In this document: one piece after another, positions 10,101 through 15,748 of the stretch
How the letters are laid out: each line of letters opens with the position of its first letter
Numbering within the stretch: the first letter of the stretch is position 1
Source of the DNA: an uncultured Lachnospiraceae bacterium
Lineage (GTDB): Bacteria > Bacillota > Clostridia > Lachnospirales > Lachnospiraceae
Direction: 5' to 3'
NCBI GenBank assembly: GCA_902780405.1
Contig: CACZFI010000001.1
Coordinates: forward strand, 62,001 to 126,000
DNA length: 64,000 nucleotides
Translations under genes and position numbers: made by a program
Notes under the pieces: model-generated
What the model saw: the letters and a program-made list of their open reading frames with translations, nothing else
Told to the model about the DNA's origin: nothing
Database searches by the model: none

Positions 10101-12182
10101 CAGAAAGAAGAGCCTTCTTCCGAGAAGGATGAGAAACTTCGCTTGACCAGAGAGAAGATGCAGGCAATCGAGAGACACTTCAAGTCGGATCTCGGTTTGA
10201 ATGCCCTTACCGCTGAAGCTGCAAGAGAGGAGTTCTCCGACTTCCTGGATAATGCGGCTTACCGTGTGGACGGCTTTAAGACGAAGAGCACGATCAAGCG
10301 TTACGACAAGGATGAGGAGGTCTTCCCCGAGGAAGTAAAGAAGGCGGTTTACGCCATCGATCGTTGGGTTGCTGCAAACGGCAACTCTTTCGCAAAAGGA
10401 AATTCCGAGTCTACATTTGCTGCGGAGATTCTGGGTCATCCCATGCGGGAGAGACTTTTTGCCTACTATATGGTTGAGAACAAGCGGCTGGAGCATCCCA
10501 CGGGCACGGATATGTCCATGTGTGTTAACGGCTATGTCCCGAACCTTGAGAAGTTTAAAGATGCGGTGGAAGTGCCCTTCTATAAGCTGCACTGGCACAT
10601 TGTGGCAGCTATCAAGGATACGGAGACCGTAAGGGATTCCGAGATCTTAAGCGGCGTGCTGGCCAACTACGGAAGTATCAATTTGGATATGATCGAGAGC
10701 GCCATCAGGTTGCTCGATGATGACGAACTCGAAGTGTCTAAGCAATTAGCAAACCTGAAGGATGCTTTAAAGACGGATTACAGTGATGTGATCGCGCATC
10801 ATCCGAAGGATAAGGAATTAAAGCAGTATCTTCTTGCAAAACAGGACCGTCAGGAGAAGTTGAAGTCCCTGATGGCTGAGGTAGAGAAGCTAAGGAGCTT
10901 AGCACAGATTGCAGAGGATGCGATCATCAACAAGGCGGGTAAGACAGAAGATGCTCAGCGGCAGGCATTGGTTGTGCAGTCGCATTTTACGATGCTTCTT
11001 GCTGCGGATAAGGAACTCCTAAAGCATGAGGAGCGTGCAGCTAAAGATCCGACCTTGGCGGAGAACTTAAGAAATGAGATCGGAAGGAGACTCCCCGTTA
11101 CGCCGGAGGAAGAAGAGTCGGATGCACAAAAACGTGCGTCACGGGCGGAGACCATCGACAGTATTACCGGTTACTTAAAGACGGCGGACGGACTGCTGTT
11201 TAAGTCCGGAATCTTTACGACACCGGCGGGTGTTACGGCACTTTCCAAGGTTGTGATGACCTGCTTCATGGTAAACGATGATGATCCTCAGACTGTAAAT
11301 GAGAAGATGAATGCGGCGATGACGGTGCTTGACACGCTTTCGGATGCGGCGGAGCCCGTAGCCGAGATGATTCAGACCATTGTCGGAAGCTCCTCGGAAG
11401 TATTCGGTACGGTGGCAGGCGCAGTAGCAGGTGCGGCTACCGCAGTGTCCGGCGCCATCGGTGCTACGCAGGCGCAGATGAACAAGAACACCGTCGAAGA
11501 AGGAAGCAAGAAGGCAGCCAAGAAAGCGAAGGAAATGCAGAAGGCGGCCGAGAAGGAAGGCAGGGCGAAGGTGATTCGCGCTAGACGCGAGCTGTCCCGT
11601 GCAACCCATCATGTGGCGAGAATGCAGACCAACAAGTATGTATCGAGAAGAAATCAGCAGGCCATTTCCGCAACCGGCGGAGCTGTCGCAATGTCGACGG
11701 CGTTGATTCCGGGAATCGACGTTTTCGGTGCCATTGCCGGCGGTATCTGTACGGCGGCGGGGCTGATTCACGGGTTCTATGCCTCAGGCGCCAACAAGGA
11801 AGACGTCTTCGATACATTCTTGGGAATGAACGAGCTTTATAAGAAGTATCAGAGTTTAAACGGCAAGATGAAATACGAGGCAACCGAAGAGGCAGATGCC
11901 AAGAAGCTGATCAGGAGCATGATGCTTCGGAAGTTCCATTTCTCTTCCATGGATCAGTTCTTTGCGGATCTTGCGAAGAAGTATGCGCAGATCCTGTACA
12001 ACCAGATTTTCTTTAAGGAAGACGGCAGACAGGTGCTAGCATCTGATACGGAAGAAATCGCAGCGCGCGCGGGCTTTGTGGCGCTCTTTCCGGAGAAGCA
12101 GTTTACCTGGCCTGCGGATGATAAAACCGCACCCGTCCCCTGTGTGGACGAACTTGCGGATGACTTGATGAAGGTATCGTGA
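4176..12182 (+). CDS. Giant 2668-aa helical protein with C-terminal glycine-rich hydrophobic segments
   Basis: One uninterrupted 8-kb frame with an AAGGAGG ribosome site. It has no signal peptide. Almost the entire length is charged, Lys/Glu/Ala-rich and helical, with many coiled-coil-like stretches and no enzymatic motif that I can name. The last ~300 residues differ. An Ala/Gly/Val-rich segment with small-residue (glycine-zipper) spacing (EVFGTVAGAVAGAATAVSG, about residue 2410) is followed by a very basic linker (KKAAKKAKEMQKAAEKEGR). A second Gly/Ala-rich hydrophobic block follows (GAVAMSTALIPGIDVFGAI). Such segments can insert into or pack against membranes. Possible roles are a giant effector or toxin, a scaffold or an adhesin-like cytosolic protein; none is demonstrated. 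The next gene, a two-TM protein, overlaps its stop. Confidence 0.8.
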   Translation: MDANEVLQRQNITETGLVHAEEEQHYVLPVNIERLISSTNVSEQSEAVSEEADKTLIERNMDDLVRSFSDAFGRLPVEAKKKYTPIASYVSNVLYERDAMKALVRELESRPAARDADQRREQIAQIDEVKRKVEYVENQRAITLDMITDIMEGYKPDQTVGGDIKGEHVITAVTSLLTDFGDVSSVRFTDADLDAVVLRTDAVKAMLVKPEARHEFQTDNAVERVKQLKKRLVDDSAPKLNQEDDRERAEREAHLAERSRVFDMMTSHDETNVYAMFAIPKIKDKEAFTLDREERALMDEASIRMWLFVSACDQVIENEHDTIWGQLAGNFKDTVTSFSGIMFKYSYDAQETAEKILSDRKLSGQEKEDRLEGIRKRMVAYSERHGLVCARMTETINKIRLLRRRDIATRDDEIKLQEVAELAKKCGTANPGMDALVGMEVDLSASDERVDKALTVLDDLHRFAGGIFDENLNLKMYDEENGSDTGDDFLLDGRRISKYLGSVLHVAGMQNRTRVRNIALHESEIPLEENRQEEKPVTETAATLSNAVKNKSVEKMGSKMSQLAGKLEKHIPAKEMEKLGDFYVDGTKHEGVGKCRAWWIRRGHVSDGQLKKAIDTHVERMLQSDDLTDQDMAEAAANIVASTGLSDSKVMGKKKTLLNERLTLVKQLSDAKEDAEIVRLSSSIIKMFRQEETELSLKDAYFTKYPQALKTVLLYKLVSGAAPAGTDKVSAEVKDRLEAARHGIGRLYQTLTASEDYQNALAAQKSLALSVKTFNDSDVNALVAKHREDTIAAYKQRVEQTTEAKNVVDEQLLQRSKDKTKNGRVVGSLIKANYERMLRRAAELPTVEESIGDIVRKPAELPAYVQRVGAGAVDDLLKLHLKDMLISRFAAEKMDALYEADQNMLVKQVKVYAGMSGDKLSRMTLEQFLEFCARVSVRLAEYPKFLTSLCEQMKDAGVDDPSKMTTDQRKFVLQELLSGKALKAEDTAVVLLIMKDRHEFLEKNREALLFGGNEVVVGRFRQDLTKLKLNSRGKIRAGQRQLRMQEVDDEVKNVCAAAAVEAPMTFYAFAVVKKLAAKGQLSEESLVDAYKDYIKKEWYASVKAKDTAKGKPLEKLSNDLFKEAHFKYYGVLAYGAPALDAIGTFETKKGEETTLHDVLNDTERSDFEKYLSSRMLTNIVDKEVVARKYCEEHHVEFTENFGRQLARVYSDKRFERKMKNAVEGLKKRDDAEMTYLLEQRDRRLRSLSAQGFDMLLPILMESKHFTDHLFMDLDEEFADFSEKHMARAAEVIKEIGKHPYGDQYVIGKKKEILKYILSDAKKSKDAKAYLDLETYDKQIESTVLGKTLFGKQITLGDKISEAINKRTKQDTGEVAKQAIGMEEGTLYTMALLYDGVDAALSDEKMDSYRKRTKANTLALDKALEQILAEKAASGKVYDEGRLTAIRASFRQREREKMFTTDEKAYADIVMTRAREWFAENEKDEVADEVQKSQRVIMEENMVGFLNAKKRGRLAFADMHQEIENMRRINGDLERKSTADQEYAARIEKMPEKAKEILDTFIATEKKNLPKNCALNSIYNETLVRMSFHVLRMNKEALEYELMLDYNTFANVKNFYFIAEEYIKNHPLTKKLDEGARTAIGTGLMEYYGEMLLDPSYLVTGDVIRRELDQIFDEKKVGRELVNLLQHESGGIYSVGSDGYDYSSSPLSSVTKENFEKKLAEGAGEDKLLKKQLEEYGKLDEETKLLAAHLLVRESEIEVPGAAFIRAYRGEEKITGDRSKLILSYLKGEKLLAVDYGQVLQSMTVGGALSGESLQAAISLASDIHKMREEDGLAVDKKTYATLLDETHSEVAETVKKEEDLIAAAEEAAKVYDSLKPDIRRKKDRPNSDKLWNYYCALRVFKTEIVEYAGEYDAFIRRISDESIKLIAAEKDPEKKEEIKEASRVKARRHYRLKKVYDDFIRLEDYATLLRNKQEIQKEEPSSEKDEKLRLTREKMQAIERHFKSDLGLNALTAEAAREEFSDFLDNAAYRVDGFKTKSTIKRYDKDEEVFPEEVKKAVYAIDRWVAANGNSFAKGNSESTFAAEILGHPMRERLFAYYMVENKRLEHPTGTDMSMCVNGYVPNLEKFKDAVEVPFYKLHWHIVAAIKDTETVRDSEILSGVLANYGSINLDMIESAIRLLDDDELEVSKQLANLKDALKTDYSDVIAHHPKDKELKQYLLAKQDRQEKLKSLMAEVEKLRSLAQIAEDAIINKAGKTEDAQRQALVVQSHFTMLLAADKELLKHEERAAKDPTLAENLRNEIGRRLPVTPEEEESDAQKRASRAETIDSITGYLKTADGLLFKSGIFTTPAGVTALSKVVMTCFMVNDDDPQTVNEKMNAAMTVLDTLSDAAEPVAEMIQTIVGSSSEVFGTVAGAVAGAATAVSGAIGATQAQMNKNTVEEGSKKAAKKAKEMQKAAEKEGRAKVIRARRELSRATHHVARMQTNKYVSRRNQQAISATGGAVAMSTALIPGIDVFGAIAGGICTAAGLIHGFYASGANKEDVFDTFLGMNELYKKYQSLNGKMKYEATEEADAKKLIRSMMLRKFHFSSMDQFFADLAKKYAQILYNQIFFKEDGRQVLASDTEEIAARAGFVALFPEKQFTWPADDKTAPVPCVDELADDLMKVS

Positions 12183-12940
12183 TGTATAGATATAAGAATC
12201 CCTATTTACGGGATAAACTGAAACAGAGACTGAAGAAGTACATGCGCGGGGCCGCCTTTGCCTTGATTCCGCTCGCACAGATTTTGATCAGCATGTTGAT
12301 CGTACGTGCGGATACAAGGCGACAGATCGGACTCGGCAGGAATGTGGATTTTTGGGACGTGTTCGAAAATGAGCATTCTTTGTTGTTTGCTTTCGGCTTT
12401 ATATTCGGGATCACAGGATTGTTTCTTTGCGCTTTGGCATATCTGGGATCGGAACGCGATAAACTCGACACCATTCTCTTCCCGGAGTGTGGAGGAGAAC
12501 ATTACTCCAGGGAAGAGGTCGATGATATGATCGCTGCACCGGAGACGATATTTATTGAAAGTCTGGGCGTGTATATGACACCCGGCATCCTTGTCGGATG
12601 GAACGAGGGTGTGAAAGTGATCCGCTATGACGAAGTTCGCACAATCAGGTTTTGCGGTGTGATAGAAAATGTCAGAGGTGAGGATAAGAAGTGGACGCAG
12701 GCACCTGTCTGGACGCTTACTTTAGAGGCAAAAGACGGCTGGAACATCCGTATAGCCAAGGTGAGATCGGATGAACTCACCGACGACTTAAGGGGGGCTG
12801 TTTCGCTCATTCACCAGCGATGCAAGCAGGTGAACGGTAACATGAAGGACCCGAGTATTGTTCAGAGTTATGCGGGCAAGAAAAAACAGGCCAAGAAGGC
12901 AAGGGCAGAAGCCCAAAAACACAGATCAAAGAAGAAATGA
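12182..12940 (+). CDS. Two-TM membrane protein with a C-terminal PH-like cytosolic domain
   Basis: A 252-aa protein. I use the ATG at 12182, which overlaps the giant's TGA; a GTG one codon earlier is the alternative. Two hydrophobic helices (about residues 20-40 and 66-86) are followed by a domain with regular beta strands (IFIESLGVYMTPGILVGW, VIRYDEVRTIRF, WTLTLEAKDGW). This is reminiscent of bacterial PH-like domains that follow a TM hairpin. The tail is very basic (KKKQAKKARAEAQKHRSKKK). It is coupled on both sides by ATGA-type overlaps, so it probably acts at the membrane with the giant protein and the next anchored protein. The function is unknown. Confidence 0.7.
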   Translation: MYRYKNPYLRDKLKQRLKKYMRGAAFALIPLAQILISMLIVRADTRRQIGLGRNVDFWDVFENEHSLLFAFGFIFGITGLFLCALAYLGSERDKLDTILFPECGGEHYSREEVDDMIAAPETIFIESLGVYMTPGILVGWNEGVKVIRYDEVRTIRFCGVIENVRGEDKKWTQAPVWTLTLEAKDGWNIRIAKVRSDELTDDLRGAVSLIHQRCKQVNGNMKDPSIVQSYAGKKKQAKKARAEAQKHRSKKK

Positions 12941-14028
12941 CGGAAAGGGTAGGAATGTCTATGGATCCGAATATGAATCAGAACATGAACAAACCGAGTG
13001 AGGGAAGGACGGATGAACTTGCTACGCCGGGTGTACCTGCGCAGCAGCAGGGAATGCCACAGAATCCCGGTAATGCACAGATGAATCAGATGCCACAGTC
13101 GGGTGGGATGCATCCCGGATACGGCGCACCGCAACAAGGCATGATGCCACCCAAGGGTGGTAACACGAAGCTGCTTATGGTGATTGCAGCGTTGCTTGTG
13201 GTTGTGATCGTTTTGCTTGTGGTTTTAATCACGAAGAAGGATGACAAATCTGATCAGCAGGCGAAGGATACCACGGAGGCTGTGACGACGGTTGCTGCTA
13301 CGGAGAAGACAACCGAGGCGACAACAGAGGCAACCACCAAGGCGACCACGGAGAAGACCACCGAGAAGACGACAGAAGCGACAACGGAAGCGCCGAAGAA
13401 GACCAGCAAGGGTGATGTGATCGAGACAATCCTTAACGAGATCAAGAACACCGACGGTTATGTAGATGGTGATTACGTCGGTATGGTTGATGACTGGAAT
13501 GGTGACGGCTATGATGATCTGCTCGTAGTTTACCAGGCTAAGGACAACACGGGCATGTACAAATCGATTTATTGCCTTTATACAATTTATGAAGACGGAT
13601 GCGAGGCGCTTGATGCCGGTTACCTTTGCAATATGGTAGGTGGTAATAAAGCGCATGTCGGACTCTCTCAAAATAAAAACGGAGAAATCTTCTTGCACAT
13701 TGACCAGATGGAGTTTCAGGGAGAGAACTTCAATGAGTACAACACCTACTATATCTGGAGAAAGGGAGAGAAGAGCCCGGACAAGACAGACGGATTCTAT
13801 TATTTCGAGGGAAGCGGTTCCTACGATCTCGGCTACGAGGATCTCCCGGACGGAAGAGCCTATACCCGATGCATCATCGGCGATCAGAAGGTAGACTTTG
13901 AGGAGTACTTCCAGGCTACGCAGAATTTCTACAATCTGTCCAATCAGATCGGTCTTTTTGACAAACCGGGCGGAAATGTATTATCCTATGATGAGCTTGT
14001 TGAGAAATACAAGAATGAATACTACTAA
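12937..14028 (+). CDS. Membrane-anchored protein with Thr-rich linker and NGDG calcium-loop-like motif
   Basis: A 363-aa protein. The first ATG overlaps the previous stop; a second ATG at 12955 is also possible. The N-terminal ~65 residues are Met/Asn/Gln/Pro-rich and low complexity. One TM helix follows (LLMVIAALLVVVIVLLVVLI, about residues 72-92). Then comes a linker of repeated TTEATT/KTTEKTT units (about 110-152), typical of an extracytoplasmic spacer. The C-terminal ~205-residue domain should lie outside the membrane and contains DDWNGDGYDDLLVVYQ, an FG-GAP/EF-like Ca-binding loop pattern. It has no LPXTG motif or signal peptidase site. It is the last gene of the operon before mntP and a plausible surface-exposed partner of the giant and two-TM proteins (inference). 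Confidence 0.75.
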   Translation: MTERVGMSMDPNMNQNMNKPSEGRTDELATPGVPAQQQGMPQNPGNAQMNQMPQSGGMHPGYGAPQQGMMPPKGGNTKLLMVIAALLVVVIVLLVVLITKKDDKSDQQAKDTTEAVTTVAATEKTTEATTEATTKATTEKTTEKTTEATTEAPKKTSKGDVIETILNEIKNTDGYVDGDYVGMVDDWNGDGYDDLLVVYQAKDNTGMYKSIYCLYTIYEDGCEALDAGYLCNMVGGNKAHVGLSQNKNGEIFLHIDQMEFQGENFNEYNTYYIWRKGEKSPDKTDGFYYFEGSGSYDLGYEDLPDGRAYTRCIIGDQKVDFEEYFQATQNFYNLSNQIGLFDKPGGNVLSYDELVEKYKNEYY

Positions 14029-14059
14029 AATATGTCGTAACTGACACGGGAGCAACACG

Positions 14060-14641
14060 ATGATTTCCTTTTTGATTAACAGTATCGGCCTCGGCGTCGG
14101 CCTGGCAATGGACGCCTTCTCGGTATCCCTTGCGAATGGGCTTGCCGAGCCGAAGATGCGCAAAGGTAAGATGGCGAAGATTGCCTTCGTCTATGCATTT
14201 TTCCAATTCATGATGCCCATGATCGGCTGGGTCTGCGTGCATACCATCGCAGAACAGTTCGCCGGCTTCCAGAAGGTAATCCCCTGGATCGCTTTGGTCC
14301 TGCTTTTATTCATCGGCGGGAAGATGCTCTATGAGGGACTTACCATGCGCGGCCACGAAGAGGAAGAAGAAACCGTCGCGGTACTCACGAAGAAGGCGCT
14401 TCTCGTACAGGGCATCGCAACCTCCATCGATGCGCTTTCCGTCGGCTTCACCATCGCAGACTACCGATTACCGAAGGCGTTTGCCGCGGCAATCGTGATC
14501 GGTGTCGTTACATTTGCCATATGCTTCGTCGGCCTTATGATTGGCAAGAAGGTCGGCACCAAACTCTCCTGGAAGGCGAACGTCCTCGGCGGTGTGATCC
14601 TGATCGCGATTGGAGTGAAGATCTTCGTGGGAGGAATATAA
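14060..14641 (+). CDS. mntP: MntP-family manganese efflux pump
   Basis: A 193-aa polytopic membrane protein of normal family length with six predicted TM helices. Diagnostic MntP sequence is present: GLGVGLAMDAFSVSLANGL near the N-terminus (the conserved Asp in helix 1) and ATSIDALSVGFTIADY in the second half, giving the internal pseudo-repeat of the family. It exports Mn2+ from the cytoplasm. It sits 31 bp after the preceding gene and may read through from it; I see no separate strong promoter and no yybP-ykoY Mn riboswitch in the short gap. Immediately after its stop begins repeat debris from a lost ChW gene. Confidence 0.93.
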   Translation: MISFLINSIGLGVGLAMDAFSVSLANGLAEPKMRKGKMAKIAFVYAFFQFMMPMIGWVCVHTIAEQFAGFQKVIPWIALVLLLFIGGKMLYEGLTMRGHEEEEETVAVLTKKALLVQGIATSIDALSVGFTIADYRLPKAFAAAIVIGVVTFAICFVGLMIGKKVGTKLSWKANVLGGVILIAIGVKIFVGGI

Positions 14642-14660
14642 AACAAAATGAGAAAGGGGT

Positions 14661-14755
14661 ATCACATCCGTGACGAACAAGCCGTACTTGAGCAGATAAA
14701 ACACGGATGAACACGTCGGTGTCTGACTCCTTTTAGGTGTCTGACTCCGGCGTGT
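14661..14755 (+). repeat. 95-bp repeat, copy 1, including the 3' tail of a lost ChW surface-protein gene
   Basis: It matches 19193-19286 with three substitutions and one single-base indel by eye. The first ~40 bp are the last 12 codons and stop of the surface protein gene (reading xSVTNKPYLSR-stop), here without the rest of the gene. Next comes a non-coding part with two direct GGTGTCTGACTCC units, bracketed by the inverted ACACG and CGTGT. A gene remnant beside a duplicated 3' flank points to past recombination or deletion at this site. Confidence 0.9.
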
Positions 14756-14853
14756 TTCGTTCGGTGAAAAAACTGTGAACACGCGTAGAACGCTTGAAGA
14801 ATAGTACTTGATATGTTACGATTTGCATGTGCCAGATTGCACATCCAGAATTC

Positions 14854-14879
14854 GTTCCGAACACATGTTCCGAACACAT
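14854..14879 (+). promoter_or_regulatory. Tandem 13-bp operator-like repeats upstream of the toxin-antitoxin pair
   Basis: GTTCCGAACACAT occurs twice head to tail (14854-14866 and 14867-14879). Each unit contains the palindrome GTTCCGAAC. They lie 35 bp upstream of the antitoxin start, the usual place for autoregulation by the antitoxin or toxin-antitoxin complex. Confidence 0.6.
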
Positions 14880-14914
14880 GAATAACTGATTTAAGAAGAA
14901 AGGAGGTACTGTAT

Positions 14915-15073
14915 ATGGAGGCAGAAGAGTTTAAGATTATTGAAGGTTCAAGTTTGGCACAGGCGCTTGACCGTGGGATAGACGATATTGAGGCAGGTCG
15001 TGTACTTCCGCTTGATGAAGCATTTGAGCTTGTGGCAGATTTGGTGGAAAGGAGAAAACTTGCTCAAGTATGA
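14915..15073 (+). CDS. Small RelB/ParD-type antitoxin
   Basis: A 52-aa ORF with a perfect AGGAGG site 8 bp upstream. The sequence is acidic and helical (SLAQALDRGIDDIEAGRVLPLDEAFELV), matching the short C-terminal toxin-wrapping type of antitoxin that precedes RelE/ParE toxins. It has no obvious DNA-binding N-terminus of its own, so repression may be weak or need the complex. It overlaps the toxin gene by 14 bp, the classic arrangement that keeps antitoxin in excess. Function is assigned mainly from context and composition. Confidence 0.75.
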   Translation: MEAEEFKIIEGSSLAQALDRGIDDIEAGRVLPLDEAFELVADLVERRKLAQV

Positions 15074-15401
15074 AGTTGTCTTATCGTATGAGGCAATCAA
15101 CGATATTGTTGATGCTGAGGATTATATAAGATGGCATTTTGGCGAGGTACGCTCGCTTTTATATAGAGCAGACATTCGAAAGGAAATACAAGCACTTTCG
15201 ACAGATGCAACTATTTATTCAAAATCCGGGTGCATGTACAGGGATTATCCGGTTTATAAGAAACCGTTTCCACCGTCGATACTCTTTTGGGTAATTGAAG
15301 GAGGAGAGGTGCTTATATTACGTATTCTTCGTGAGGAGTTTGATTGGAAGACATACTTTCAAGAAAACAGATTCCGTGTGTACACATATCCGGATCGTTG
15401 A
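15060..15401 (+). CDS. RelE/ParE-family toxin
   Basis: A 113-aa protein. I place the start at TTG 15060, which has an AAGGAG site about 8 bp upstream and gives the standard toxin N-terminus (LKYEVVLSYEAINDIVDAEDYI). An in-frame ATG at 14988 would add 24 unrelated residues encoded inside the antitoxin. The body follows the RelE/ParE fold pattern: the ARxDI-helix region RADIRKEIQAL, then YRDYPVYKKPFPPSILFWV, and VLILRILREEFDW near the C-terminus. RelE toxins cleave mRNA on ribosomes and ParE toxins poison gyrase; sequence alone does not decide which applies. Confidence 0.85.
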   Translation: MLKYEVVLSYEAINDIVDAEDYIRWHFGEVRSLLYRADIRKEIQALSTDATIYSKSGCMYRDYPVYKKPFPPSILFWVIEGGEVLILRILREEFDWKTYFQENRFRVYTYPDR

Positions 15402-15430
15402 TAAGAAGAATTGATAGAGGAAATGCAGAA

Positions 15431-15458
15431 GCAGGAGCATTGATTGCTCCTGCTTTTT
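15431..15458 (+). terminator. Terminator after the toxin gene
   Basis: GCAGGAGC (15431-15438) pairs with GCTCCTGC (15446-15453), followed by TTTTT. It lies just beyond the 3' end of the convergent ribbon-helix-helix gene, so it mainly protects that gene from readthrough. Confidence 0.9.
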
Positions 15459-15618
15459 ATTCTATCTTTCCGTTTTCCTTTTCATAATCTCTAATCGCCT
15501 GTCGGATCAAATATAACACCTCGCCATTGATGGAACGACCATCGTAATCTGACAGAACCTTCAGTTTTTTGTGGGTGGTTGCATCAATTCTTAATCCCAA
15601 ATGTTTCTCTTTTTCCAT
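15457..15618 (-). CDS. Small ribbon-helix-helix (Arc-like) DNA-binding protein
   Basis: A 53-aa minus-strand gene. Its sequence has the RHH layout: a short beta strand near the N-terminus (HLGLRIDATTHKKLKVLS), then a helix-turn-helix-like pair with NGEVLYLIRQAIRDYEKENG. An AGGTAGG-like ribosome site precedes the ATG. It is divergent from the 1160-aa surface-protein gene at 15749. Between them lies an 8-bp inverted repeat centred on a -10 box, so it is a likely local repressor of that gene and of itself. It could also be an orphan antitoxin, since RHH proteins often serve that role, but no toxin of its own is adjacent. Confidence 0.8.
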   Translation of the reverse strand: MEKEKHLGLRIDATTHKKLKVLSDYDGRSINGEVLYLIRQAIRDYEKENGKIE

Positions 15619-15642
15619 GTACGAAACCTACCTTTGAATGAT

Positions 15643-15700
15643 AAGTACATTTTAAGTTCAAAACGTGGTATAATGAGCAAAATGAACTTATTTTAAGTAC
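15643..15700 (+). promoter_or_regulatory. Promoter of the surface-protein gene embedded in an inverted-repeat operator
   Basis: A TATAAT at 15669-15674 lies exactly midway between TAAGTTCA (15653-15660) and TGAACTTA (15683-15690). AAGTAC occurs further out on both sides, at 15643-15648 and 15695-15700. No strong -35 is seen (TACATT at 17-bp spacing is the best). An inverted repeat clasping the -10 box next to a divergent RHH gene is a typical repressor site. AT content is very high compared with the flanks. Confidence 0.65.
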
Positions 15701-15748
15701 ACTATATTTTGTAAATAACAAGATGGTTCGTAGACATGGAGGTGCGTT

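Noticed and set aside
14649-14710. 20-codon ORF starting in the mntP-repeat junction
   Set aside because: It is in a different frame from the recognisable gene remnant, ends within the repeat and has no similarity to anything. It is explained by the duplicated 3' end of the ChW gene.
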